Positions 1-11,049 of a stretch of DNA of 64,000 bases are shown here, piece by piece. Below the pieces are notes generated by a model. The model searched no databases, was not told where the DNA came from, and saw only the letters and a program-made list of their open reading frames with translations. The number at the start of each line of letters is the position of its first letter. Position 1 is the stretch's first letter. Origin of the DNA: Vespa crabro. Lineage: Eukaryota; Arthropoda; Insecta; Hymenoptera; Vespidae. Location of the stretch: NCBI RefSeq assembly GCF_910589235.1, contig NC_060955.1, positions 18,912,212 through 18,976,211 on the forward strand, given 5' to 3'. The position numbers and the translations under genes are program-made.

Positions 1-735
1 CTCTCTATATAGCACATTGCTGATACACATGTGCACTTTTGGTTTATATTAAATGGAAATGAAACTACTCGATTAGTGCAGAAAATAAAAAAAAAATAAG
101 CATTATCATAACTATCAATAATTCTATTATCTCCTCTGATCCTTTTTAGTTAATTGGAATGATATTAAAACATTAGATCCGTTACGTAACAAATGTCTGA
201 GGTGATGTTAATAAAATCAATAACAAAAAAACATCACATACAGGTTAGACATAACTGTTAAGAAAGACCAATCATATTATAGACTTTCATATAGGAAGAT
301 TTAGGATACAAACTATATCTATTAAATTGATTAATTTCTTATTAATCTCAACGATCTCACATAATAAAACTATATATAATATAATCCTGCATAATACAAT
401 TTTTAATAATATTTTTTGCAAAATAAATAAGACTTTGAAATACAAGTGTCATCTGAATAAATGAATAAATAATATGATTGATTATAAGATCGAGTAGATA
501 ATTTTTCCTATCGAATGAAAGGACGGCTATTTTAGTCATTCCCCATCACCTATACATATAACAATAACCTATGTGCAACGTAATTCTTTTTATATCTAGA
601 TACTTTCTTTGATAGTACTGCTATTGATATTTCTTTTTCATACTAAAGCTTTTCATTTAATTTATATTTTATAGAAGAAAATAATGTAATAAGAAATACA
701 ATAAGAAAAGTTGTCGAACTTTGCTCATCAAAATT

Positions 736-879
736 ATGATACTTTTCATTTTAACTTTTCACTGTCTTACACTTTGTTATAAATTATTGAAGATAACGAT
801 ACATTACGATATAGAAAGAGTGATCGATTTGATTAGTTCAACAGTCCCACACTTGAGAGACTCAGTGGCATTACCGTAA
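736..879 (+). other. Conserved short ORF upstream of type-1 receptor (47 codons)
   Basis: An ATG-initiated ORF of 47 codons with a hydrophobic start (MILFILTFHCLTLC), ending ...PHLRDSVALP. It sits 155 bases before the receptor ATG. The same reading frame recurs at 8023-8213 and 12917-13057 in the same relative position. The copy at 12917 keeps the same stop codon, and about half of its differences from this copy are synonymous. I do not recognise the peptide. It could be a small secreted peptide, an upstream ORF of the receptor transcript, an exon of another gene, or a conserved noncoding block. Confidence 0.35.
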
Positions 880-1034
880 TATCCTTCGAGGATCCCTGAA
901 CGCGTCTAATAAGATAAGTGCACTAAACCGAGACGAAAAGGATAAAAGATTAAATCTATTCAAATTGATTTATATACTGTGCAAATAAACGTGATTATAT
1001 AGTTGACGAATAAAAAATACAACTAACTATCAGC

Positions 1035-2827
1035 ATGAGAAATATAATTGAGAGATTTATAAAACAAGAAAATGTACGAGATACTTTTAGATTTTACAAA
1101 ATAAAGCACAAAAGAAAAAAGAATTTCGGAGAAGTTTTACGACCGATCTACATTTTAAGTATTATCTTTGGTTTGCGTGTTTTTGAATTTCCTCAAAGCC
1201 ATTCAAGACCAATACTTAGTTTCCTTTATTCTATGTCACTTTATTGTCTTCATCTTGTCGGATGGACTTATCAACAAGAACGAATGTATAACACTGAAAT
1301 GTTTAATTTAGACAGAACTATAACCTACGTTTTATCTATCTCAGATAAAATAATGGTATTTATTATACTCATATTGGAATTACATCAGAGCGAGGTGAGA
1401 CCACAATATTTATGCATAATTATCAATACTAACGAATTTTTTCTATGATATTTATTAATATTATTCTTAAAACGAATGTTACACAGTCATCAAAATTATT
1501 TGCCAAAAGAATAAGCGAGATTGACAAAACACTTCAGGTGCTAGGTTCATCAACGTCTTTCAACAACATTTACAAAATGACGATAATGAATATAACGATC
1601 GCAATCCTTTATTTGTTACTTTTCTTCATAACAATTATCATATGGATGACAATATTAAATAATCCAATTTATAAATCGTTCATATTATATTTATCTCTAA
1701 TGTTGTATATATATATTTTTATGATCAAATTTATACTTTTAATTGAATTCTTTACTATTATAAGGTATGTACTACTATTAAGAATAACATATTTCATTTC
1801 GATTATAAATTGAAAATCTTTAATTATCTTAGATGCATCCAATCGGAATTTCGCCGAGCAAATGATCTCCTTAGCGACGTCAATGTTTTACCAATTTCTT
1901 CTATTGCTTCGGAATTACTTGAACATAAAAAAGCTGATGGTTCCTTATCTATTGAAAGTTCTCTCCCAGTAGATTCAAAAAAATTATTTATCGGTCAATC
2001 GTCATTATGTCGATCACAGTCACAATTGCAAGTTGAGAGTTACAAAATAAATAAAAGCAGGAGGTTGTTACGGACGATCAGGTAAGCCAAAGAAACAAAG
2101 TACATATCTATTATTTAGAATTTACGTGAAAATTTCATCAGACAGGTTCATCTAGAATTATATAAAGTGTCGAAAAGTTATAGCAATATGTATGGCATAC
2201 AGATATCCCTGGAAGTGGCAATATCTGTATTGTTTAACATATACGTATTATATGATTTTTATACAAAGTTGGAAAAAGAAACAAGAAACATTAATGATCT
2301 GATTCATCACTTAATGTTACTTATATTCTGTTGCTCACAGTATACGTTGAAAATCTTTATCATTAATTACATCTGTGACAAAACAACGGAAGAGGTATGT
2401 ATAAATATTAATTCGCTTTTATATTTTCTATAATAAGGATTTCATAATTTTTTTAGGCAGAACGTACCAACGAAATTATTCACACATTTTATGGGCAAAA
2501 TACAGATTTCGAGATAAAAAAGGAGGTTAATATTTTTTATGAAATAAGTCAAGATTTGCATAAATTAAAATTCTTTTCATTACAGGTAGAAATATTCTCT
2601 TTGCAAATGGTGCAATGTCGTACTGTATATACCGCATACGGTTTATATAATCTTAATTGTAAACACATTTGTTCGGTAGGTGTAATTGTTTACGTACAAT
2701 CAGATTATAAACAGAAAAGGATAATAACAAGCATAATAATTTTTCTATTCTTCAGTGTGTCGGTATCATAACAACATACATGGTTATCATGATACAAGTT
2801 ACCAATTCAATAAAAAAAGAAACATAA
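1035..2827 (+). CDS. Gustatory receptor, type 1 (array copy A), intact
   Basis: Insect gustatory receptor family (7tm_7), a multi-pass ligand-gated chemoreceptor of the plasma membrane; the ligand cannot be inferred. Seven exons: 1035-1394, 1487-1764, 1833-2081, 2142-2394, 2457-2525, 2586-2675, 2756-2827, giving 456 aa with all phases consistent and all GT-AG introns. Seen: an N-terminal 'LRPIYILSIIFGLR' segment, several hydrophobic segments, and the C-terminal family signature TTYMVIMIQ (TYhhhhhQ) in the last exon. Exon lengths (360, 278, 249, 253, 69, 90, 72) are identical to those of the paralogue at 13221, which validates the model. The start is the first ATG of the open frame and aligns with the paralogue start. 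The intron 5 donor (GTTAAT) is weak. No lesion was found. The type-2 gene at 4912 follows in the same orientation. Confidence 0.88.
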
Positions 2828-3304
2828 ATCATTTCGATGACCCTTCATCTTGCGAATAGTGCAAACAATAAAAATTTACGAGTAAATTCTTACATGACAT
2901 AAATTGACAAAGTGGAATAAATATTTTTATTTGTAATCTATTGTAATAGCTGATCAATTGTAAATAATATAATGTTATTAAATAATTTCTTATTGATTTT
3001 CCTTTAATAATAAGGTAATGTATATAAATATTGATAAGGATGAAGAACATATTTAACATGATGCAAGAGATAGGGTAAGTAGAAAAGTGGTAATTTTTAC
3101 TTCAACCTAATATTGCGAGCCATAATAATTATTATTATTGAAACAGTCCAATATAATAAAAACATAAACCATTAGTAAGAGTTAGTTTTTCGTCAAAATG
3201 TCTGCAAATAGTACATTGAAACTGAATAAATATAAAAAAAATTGTTATATTTCTTAAAAGTGAAAAGTAATATTTTCAATAAGAAAATTAAAAATTGTTT
3301 TTAA
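2828..3304. other. Intergenic; copy of the type-2 receptor upstream module
   Basis: No coding potential. From about 2985 the sequence resembles the regions just upstream of the type-2 receptor starts at 4912 (4600-4911) and 9030 (8690-9029). It shares a 'TTTCTTATTGATTTTC' stretch, an 'AAGTGGTAATTTTTA'-like stretch and an 'AATATAATAAAAACA'-like stretch. It is most likely the promoter region of the dead type-2 copy that begins at 3305. Confidence 0.5.
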
Positions 3305-4477
3305 ATGTTTCGGTCGAAATAATTTCAATGGGCCCTTAGGCCATTAATTAGCGCAATTTTGATCATTTACACCAGTTTATTAGAATACTTCGTTGAAAGA
3401 CAGGGTGTAAATCCCTATGTCGTCTGTTTTTGTGTGGGATATTTGAAGAAAAGAATTTAACAATGCATAGCTTGATTGTAAGATTTAATTGTCTTACTAT
3501 TGTACTATAGCAAATGACGATGATTATGATTGCTGAAACGTATGTAATATGATTCGCAATATTTTAGTATGATATCCGAATATATCAATCTCCCGCTAAT
3601 TATAAGTATTTCGTTAATAAATATCTTTAAATATATGAGAATATAAATTCGCGTGCCTGTTTCTCGAAGACGTAACTCTTTTCTTCGGAGAACGGTTTAG
3701 AGTTACGTCTCAGCACAAACTTTATATTCTTTAAATCGAGTTTTACCTTTCTTATTCTTATTTCCTTTAAAAGAAAGAAACATTTCGAAAGGGAAATAAT
3801 TGATCTCCAAGAGTTTGTGTTCTGCGATTGTGATGTATTTAGTTGATCGATTGCATGCGACGCAAGGTTTAACATAAGTTTTGCTCGTATAGCCTGAAAC
3901 CGTCCAATCGAGTTTACTTTTTAATGATGAAACTGAATTATTAATAAATGAGATTCTACCTCAACATGCTAAATTTTGAGCTAGTTAAACGCCATTGATA
4001 GCGTCAATAGGAGCAGGCTTGTGAAGTTGTGAATCCGCCAATCCGATCGTCGACAGAATCGATTAACCTTGGATGTGTAATGATTCGTTTCACATAGAAT
4101 GCAAATCGTCTCCACGATCGTTGAGAAAGCATACTGCGGCCGTACTTAAGGTCGCGTTCGTTTATGCGGTATTGATAGTCTGTCTGCGTATTTCGAAACT
4201 TAGGATAGTCTCCGCATTGAACCTGCATCGGAAAAATTTTGGTAGCCGTGGTGACCTGCGCTTACGCGTTAACAGGTGGTGAGCTGGAGTGTGTCTGTAG
4301 GAATGAGTATCTCCTTTCCTGTAAAAATTCCAAAAATTGATCCTCGGTGAAAGATCCACTCCATCGAGGGTAATCACACGGTGATGCATGTGTATCATAA
4401 TGAAGACATGCAGGCAACAAGTATTCATCGAACGGATAAATGTAGCAAAAACATCATCATTATTAAAAAAGCCAAGT
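3305..4477 (+). pseudogene. Type-2 gustatory receptor fragments (dead copy)
   Basis: From the ATG at 3305 the frame reads MFRSK, stop, then residues resembling the exon 1 of the gene at 4912, including a 'LLEYFVERQG' segment. A TAA is codon 6 and similarity stops near 3465. At about 4420-4477 a second piece matches the end of exon 3 of the gene at 16576 ('HRT.KC.KN' ... 'KAK' followed by GTAATT). Exon 2, most of exon 3 and everything downstream are missing. The pieces may come from one ancestral gene broken by insertion or deletion, or from two. They have no coding capacity now. Confidence 0.7.
4000..4350. other. GC-richer block of unknown origin inside the array
   Basis: This stretch is visibly richer in G, C and CpG than the AT-rich array around it, and it has open but unrecognised frames on both strands (4073-4282 +, 4004-4228 -, 4162-4428 -). 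None resembles a receptor or any family I know. It lies between the two remnants of a dead receptor, so it may be inserted DNA such as a degraded transposable element. I saw no clear terminal repeats. Confidence 0.3.
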
Positions 4478-4911
4478 AATTATTATTATGTGCTACAAAT
4501 TTATAATATATATATATATATAGAATAAATGTTCTCATTTGTTCATGACAATGAAAATTGATAACTAGATAATATATCACGGAGGAAATAATATCTTATT
4601 GATTTTCATTTGATAAGGAGGTAAAGTGTATGAATATGTATGAACTCCTTTCATCAAAGAATTTGACAAGATGGAAACAGTAAGATAAATATGAAAGTGG
4701 TAGTTTTTATTCCAAGCAAAATATAAGTCACGATAATATTTATTACGAAAACAGTTCAATAATAAAAAGAATAGGAAAGCAATTGTAGGAATTAGTATCA
4801 TTTTAAAACAGCAGCAAGAAAGGGTTTGAAATTCTAAGAAAAGTAACTCTGAAGTATATTTTGAAAGTGAAAAGTGATATATTTAATAAGAAAATTAAAA
4901 AAACAATTTAA

Positions 4912-6730
4912 ATGTTTCGACCAAATAAGTTTCAGCGTTCAGTATTGCCATTGATTATCGCGAATTCAATCGTTTGCACTGGCTTATTAGAATACTTCGT
5001 AAATCGAACGATACGTACGATTGGTTTTGTTTATATCATATGTTGTTTAGTTTACTACATTACCTTATCTTGTACGTTTACGAATACGATTGTTTCCTTT
5101 AAAAAAGTTCAACCGTCTAACGTTGCAAAAATAATATCGGCAGTTATATTCATTGGAAAGCTTCTTCTCTATATCTTAACAATTTTCGTTGGATTAATAA
5201 GAACAGAGGTAAAATGTCTTCTATTAAACGATAAGATTTTATTTAAGTGATTTTTGCATTATTAAGATTAATATATTGTAAATAAAAAGACAGTTGAATA
5301 ATTGGGTATATTGATTTTCACAGCGGGTAAAATTGTTTATAAAACAGCTAGAAACTTGTACACAAAGAATTGATGAAATGAACATACCGAAAAATTATTC
5401 CTCTCTAATACGGTATCAGTGTATCGTAGGCATACTTGTTATTTTTCTTATATCAGGCTTAATAATAGACGATATGTATTGGTACTCCGACATCAATTTA
5501 TCATTTGGCAACAGTTTAATGTTACAATTCTATTATTTCGACAATTACTCTAACATTGTAATGATGGTCATTAATTTTACTTTCGTCTTTTGGATCAGGC
5601 AAGTTAATCTTTTTATTTTGTAAAAGAAGAAATTAATTTTACTGAATTTAACGAATGATCTTACATAGGTACGTAAAGATCAAATTTGGTCAATTGAATG
5701 CAGCACTCTTAAATATGTTGACAACAACTGTTGATTCACCACAACATAAAAGAGTCCTCCGAATGAAAGATAATTGGGAAGAAGAATCTTCGTTATCTAC
5801 TATTTGTGGAACGTACAAAACGAATGAGAACATTGTGAAATTAAAAAAAATTAAGTAAGTTATTGATAATTAACCCGAAACAATTTATTATTATTCTTCG
5901 ATTTTTAACAATTTTCACTTTATTCTTTTTATTATAGACAAATCCATTTAGAGTTGATAAAATGTGGGAGAACTATAAGTGAGGCTTACGGATTACACAT
6001 TCTTATATCCACGACTATATCAGTATTATATATTACTATAATATTGCACGGTTTATACGGTAGATTAATTTCAAATGGATATGAATCATGGATAAGTGAA
6101 GTTTTTCAGAGATTCTATTGGATTTTTTATTTCATCATTCAGATTTTTGCAATAAGCAATATATGCGAGACATCGAGGACAGAAGTATGTTTCTTTTACA
6201 AATTATTTTTTCTTTCTTTTTTGTTTAATCATATATTTAATATTTGCAAAATGTACAACTCTTGAAGAGAATTTCATAGAATTACATATTGATTTTATTT
6301 ATTTTTCTATATGTCATGGCTACTGGAGACATTCTTTGCGAATTATACGAACCTTCAACCAGCAAGACGTTTCGCGATGAAGTAAGAGACAATGCCTGTC
6401 AGTGAGTAATATCAAATTACAATATATACTAAATGTATAATTATTTGTTTCAGATTCGCGATTTTACTTTTCAGTTAATCCAAAATCGTCTGACATTCAC
6501 CGCATGTGGATTTTACGATTTAGGTCATTCATTTTTATATAGTGTAAGTTGAAAATGTGTAAGTTCCTTTGGTTACTTATATTTTTCATTTTATGAGAAT
6601 TTTGGTATTTTTGTGCATAATATAGGCAATTGGTTCGATTACTACTTATCTCGTTATTCTTATACAAATGGGAGATAAACCAAAAGTATTCTCCAATGAC
6701 ACAGACTATAATTCAACGTCCATAATATAA
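4912..6730 (+). CDS. Gustatory receptor, type 2 (array copy B), intact reading frame
   Basis: Gustatory receptor family, second subfamily of the array. Seven exons: 4912-5208, 5324-5598, 5669-5854, 5938-6184, 6313-6381, 6454-6543, 6626-6730, giving 422 aa. Exons 3-6 have exactly the lengths of those in the paralogues at 9030 and 16576. The C-terminal signature is TTYLVILIQ. Two splice sites are non-canonical. Intron 2 begins GC (5599-5600, CAG|GCAAGT), as in both paralogues; a GT donor a little downstream (TT|GTAAAA) would also keep frame in this copy only. Intron 4 seems to end in AT (6311-6312) where type-1 genes have AG. An in-frame AG 33 bases upstream (6277-6279, ATAG) is an alternative here and would add 11 hydrophobic residues. 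No stop or frameshift was found. Confidence 0.82.
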
Positions 6731-7312
6731 GGAATGAAGAAATATGTTTCTTTAGGCGAAAAATACATGGCATGTAGTCGATATTATTTTAATCAGTATT
6801 ATATTTTGTTTTACCTCACACCTTTCATCTTTTTGGGTCAATAAAGAAAAGAAACGAAAAAGGAAATAATAGAAAGATGAATATGAAATGATAACATCTG
6901 CGTAATGAATAATTTCTTATTAATTTCTATAGTAATATGAAAAGATAATATCTGTAATTTATTTTATTGAAATATCGCGTAAAGTTTCCACCTCTCCTAA
7001 TCCGAATGTAGTAACGGAAATAATGTATCACATTAAAACTCTTTTATTTCTTCTTTTGTATTATTCACACAGTAATTTTTATTAATTGCACTTGCGATAA
7101 GGCAATTTGAAAAGTAAGTTTTTCAATAGATAGTATAATTATAGATACAATAATTTCTCTTTTAGGTGGACTAATTCGATGAAGTTATTTATACGTTTTA
7201 CGTTAAAAGTATGAATTGTGTAATACAAGATTCTTTCATTTCGTTCTTGAAAATTTCTGGTAGTTAACAAATTGTCACAATAGAAATCCTCTTTTGCAGG
7301 GAAAAAGTACAC
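6731..7312. other. Intergenic spacer between duplication units
   Basis: AT-rich and without credible coding sequence. The part just after the receptor stop resembles the DNA after the paralogue stop at 10851 ('ATGTAGTCGA' in both). The block at 6880-6945 resembles blocks at 15640-15690 and 16215-16260 ('GATAACATCT' followed by a 'TAATTTCTTATT'-like run), so it is a dispersed array spacer repeat. Confidence 0.5.
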
Positions 7313-8030
7313 TCTCTATATAGCACATTGCCAATACACATGTGCACTTTTGGTTTATATTAAATGGAATTGAAACTACTCGATTAGTGCAGAAAATAAA
7401 AAAAAAATAAGCATTATCATAACTATCAATAATTCTGTTATCTCCTCTGATCCTTTTTAGTTAATTGGAATGATATTAAAATATTTGATCTGTTACGTAA
7501 CAAATGTCTGAGGTGATGTTAATAAAATCAATAACAAAAAAACATCACATAAAGGTTAGACATATCTGTTAAGAAAGACCAATCATATTATAGACTTTCA
7601 TATAGGAAGATTTAGGATACAAACTACATCTATTAAAATGATTAATTTTTTATTTATCTCAATAATCTCATTTTGCATAATACAACTTTTAATAATATTT
7701 TTTGCAAGATAAATAGGACTTTGAATTATAAGTGTTATCTGAATAAATGAATAAATAATATGATTGATTATAAGATCGAGTAGATAATTTTTCTTATCGA
7801 ATGAAAGGTCGGCTATTTTAGTCATTCCCCATCACCTATACACATAACAATAACCTATGTGCAACGTAATTCTTTTTATATCTAGATACTTTCTTTGATA
7901 GTACTGTTATTGTTATTTCTTTTTCATACTAAAGCTTTTCATTTAATTTATATTTTATAGAAAAAAATAGTGTAATGAGAAATACAATAAGAAAAGTTGT
8001 CGAACTTTGCTCATCAAGATTATGATACTT
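7313..8030. repeat. Duplicate of bases 1 to about 760, very high identity
   Basis: The sequence from 7313 repeats the start of the window almost base for base, for example 'CTCTCTATATAGCACATTGC' at 1 and 7313, with only scattered substitutions and one indel of about 25 bases (extra sequence near 358-385 in the first copy). After about 8030/760 the identity drops clearly. The block carries no recognised gene. A related but more diverged version lies upstream of the type-1 gene at 13221 (about 12530-12920). Confidence 0.85.
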
Positions 8031-8213
8031 TTCTTTTCATCTTTTCACTGTCTTACACATTGTTATGAATTATCGCGGATTACGATACATTACGAAATAG
8101 ATAGAGTTATCAATTTGATTAGTTCAACAGTCCCACATTTGAAAGACTCAAAGGCACCCACGTATTATCTTCCGAAGATCTATGTGTCTAACAAAATAAG
8201 TGAACTAAACTGA
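8023..8213 (+). other. Second copy of the conserved short ORF (63 codons)
   Basis: Same frame as the short ORF at 736-879. It shares a core with 'ITIHYEIDRVINLISSTVPH' and a preceding Cys-Tyr pair. The stop used by the other two copies is lost, so the frame runs on to 8213. It precedes a dead type-1 receptor, so this copy may be free to decay. Confidence 0.3.
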
Positions 8214-8313
8214 GACACAAAGGATATAGGATTAGATCTTTTCAAATTAATTTATCTACTATACAGTTAAACGTGATTTGATTGTTGACTAATAAAAAAG
8301 ACGTCATAGCCTC

Positions 8314-8526
8314 ATAAGAAATTTAATGAAGATATTTAAAAAACTAGAAACAGATCGAGATATCTCCAGATTCAACTCCTTTGTTTTGTTAAAAAAATTA
8401 TTTACGTGCAATCAAATTAGAAGAAAAAGAAATTTAATGAAAAACATAATAATTTTTTTATTCTTCATTTTATCTATATCATAATAACATACAGGGTTAT
8501 AATGATAAAAATTAGCGATGCAATAA
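8314..8526 (+). pseudogene. Type-1 gustatory receptor with large internal deletion
   Basis: The first 70 bases align with the start of exon 1 of the gene at 1035, but the ATG is ATA (8314-8316). Near 8390-8400 the sequence jumps to what corresponds to intron 6 of that gene ('TTTACGTGCAATC' against 'TTTACGTACAATC' near 2689). It then runs through the exon 7 equivalent with the acceptor AG gone ('TTCTTCATTTTATC' against 'TTCTTCAGTGTGTC'). About 1.6 kb covering most of exon 1 to intron 6 is therefore missing. It is the type-1 member of the second duplication unit and cannot encode a receptor. Confidence 0.8.
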
Positions 8527-8689
8527 ATGACTTTATCTTATGAATTGTATAAATGATAAAAATGTTATTATATAAATTTCAATTAATTCTTATTTGAAAT
8601 AAAAGACGAAAGGAAGATAAATTTTATTCGTAATCTATTTTAATAGCGAAAAATTAAATATCAATATAATGTTCCTCTTAATGAATACC

Positions 8690-9029
8690 TTCCTTACTGA
8701 TCTTCGTTTGATAATACAGTAATGTGTATGGATATGAATGATTGCCTTTCATCGAAAAGACAAGGACGAAGAGAATATTTAATATGAAGGAAAAAGTAGG
8801 AAGAATAGGAATGTGATAATTTTCACACAATCGAAATGCAAGCCGTAGTAATATTTATTATGAAAACATTCGAGTATAATAAAAACAAAACGATCAGTAT
8901 ATAAGAACTAGTATCGTTCGAAAATTCTAGCATGAAGTCGTTTGAAAAATTATAAGGAAAGAAATTCAAAAATTTTTCTCATAAGTGAAAAGTAATATTT
9001 TCAATCGGAAAATTAAAAAAACTTTGAAA
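8690..9029 (+). promoter_or_regulatory. Conserved upstream module of type-2 receptors
   Basis: About 300 bases upstream of the ATG at 9030 are alignable by eye with 4600-4911 and 2985-3304. They include a gene-proximal 'AAGTGAAAAGTAATATTTTC' followed by 'AAAATTAAAAA' right before the start. Position and conservation suggest promoter and 5' UTR; no specific factor site was identified. Confidence 0.4.
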
Positions 9030-10851
9030 ATGTTTCGATCGAAAGAGTTTCAACGGTCCGTTATGCCATTGATTATCGCAAACTCGATTTTTTGCACTGG
9101 TTTATTAGAGTACTTCGTTGATCGAACTATTCGTACGATTGGTTTTTTTTATATCATCTGTTGTTTAGCTTACTACAGTATCTTATATTTTACGTTAAAA
9201 GATGTAATAAATATTTTATTAGGTTTTGAAGAGACAAAATGACAGAAATAATGACCAAATTTACCTTTGTTTATAACATCTTTACATACGTCATTGCAAT
9301 TTTTGCTGGTCTTTTAATAAGGAAGGTAACAAATTTTCGATTAGTCGATAAGGACTTCCTTTAAATTATTATTTTATTATTAAGGCTGATATATTATATA
9401 AAATGATAGTCGAATATTTAAATAAATTCATTCGTTTTTACAGCGAATAAAATTGTTCGTGCAACAATTGGAAACTTGTACACGAAAAGTTGATGAAATG
9501 ACCATATCTAGAAATAATCCTTCTCTCTTTCGATATCAGTGCATTGCAAGCATAATATTATTTTTTATAGTATCAGGTTTAATTGCAATCGATATTTTTT
9601 GGACTTTCAAAGCAAATTGTGCCTATAATTTGAAGATATGGTTCTATTTCTATGACAATTATCCTCTCATCATAACGATGATCATCGATTTTACTTTTGT
9701 ATTTTGGATCAGGCAAGTCAATCGTTTTATTTATTATACAACGAGTTAAAATTTACTAAATAATAACAAGTGATATTAAATAGATATATAAAGATTAAAT
9801 TTAGTCAATTAAATGCTGTACTCCAAAGTATGCTGATAACAACTATTGATTCTCCACAACATAAAAGAGTGTTCCGAATGAAGGATAAATGGGAAAATGA
9901 TTCTTCGTTATCTACTATTTATCAAATATACAAAGCAAATGAGAACTATGTGAAATTAATAAAAGTTAAGTAAATTATTGATAATTAGCCCGAAATGATT
10001 TATTATTCTTCTTCGATTTTTAACAATTTTTTAACTTTATTCTTTTCATTAAAGACAAATCCATTTAGAATTAATAAAATGTGCCAGAATTATAAACGAA
10101 GCTTATGAATTACAAATTCTTATATCCATGTCTACATCGGTCATACATATCATTACATTATTATATAATTTATACGTTATCTCAATTACGAACGAATATG
10201 ACCACTGGATAAAACAATTCTTTGCACATTTCTATTGGATCTTTATTTTTGTCATCAAAATTATTGCAGTAAACAATATATGCGAGACCACGATAACAGA
10301 AGTATGTTTATTTTAATAGTACATATTCTTTTTATCTTTTTTGTTTAGTTATATATCTGATATTTACAAAATGTATAATCTTTTGAATTCTGGAAAAAAT
10401 GAAAATAGAAATATACGTCTATTAATTTTTCTTATCTTTTTATATGCCGTAAATTCTGGAGATCTTCTTTACGAATTGTACGAACCTTCGACTAGTAAGA
10501 AATTGCGCGATGAAGTAAGAATTCATAAGTGTCAATTTTTAGTATTGGAATATATATTAAATCTATAATTGTTTCTTCCAGATACATAATTTTACTTTTC
10601 AACAAATCCAAAATCGTTTGACTTTTACCGCCTGCGGACTATTCAATCTAGATCATACATTTATATACAATGTAAGTTGAAAATATATCTTTGATTTCTT
10701 TTATTATTAATTTTATAAGAATTTAATATCTCTATACATGTTTTAGGCAATCGGTTCGATTACTACATATCTCGTCATTCTTATTCCAGTTGACGGTAAA
10801 CCTAAGATATTATTCAACAGTGTGAACTATAATTCATCATCGATGATATGA
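9030..10851 (+). pseudogene. Gustatory receptor, type 2 (copy B'), frameshifted
   Basis: Same seven-exon layout as the gene at 4912: 9030-9325, 9444-9712, 9784-9969, 10055-10301, 10446-10514, 10582-10671, 10747-10851. Exons 3-7 match its lengths exactly. Exon 1 is 296 bases instead of 297: a one-base deletion between about 9175 and 9250 throws the frame into TGA at 9240-9242, and the correct frame resumes by 9251. The last exon reads TTYLVILIP, so the usually invariant Gln of the TYhhhhhQ motif is Pro. Intron 2 has a GC donor (9713-9714) and intron 4 ends in AT (10444-10445). It is probably a recent pseudogene; a one-base assembly error cannot be excluded, but the Gln-to-Pro change independently suggests relaxed constraint. 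Confidence 0.75.
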
Positions 10852-10996
10852 CGAATAAATTAAAAAATTCCTTTATTCGATAAATCTATGGTATGTAGTC
10901 GACATTAGTTTAAACTATGAATGTATAGTTTATATGAATAGTTAAAAGTAAGATGTCTGGTTTTGTATGACGCCTTTTTACCTTATCTGTGCCAAT

Positions 10997-11002
<6 letters not shown>

Positions 11003-11044
<42 letters not shown>

Positions 11045-11049
11045 AAGAA
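11003..11049. repeat. GA microsatellite
   Basis: A (GA)n run of about 40 bases flanked by A-rich sequence, 150 bases after the frameshifted receptor. Confidence 0.9.

Noticed and set aside
357..539. Minus-strand ORF repeated at 7598-7825
   Set aside because: The two copies lie in the highly identical duplicated block, so shared reading frames are expected. The frame is broken in the third, older copy and resembles no known protein.
8690..9029. In-frame ATG at 8931 or earlier as start of the receptor at 9030
   Set aside because: The longer frame (from 8985) has no counterpart in the paralogue; the ATG at 9030 aligns with the starts at 4912 and 3305.
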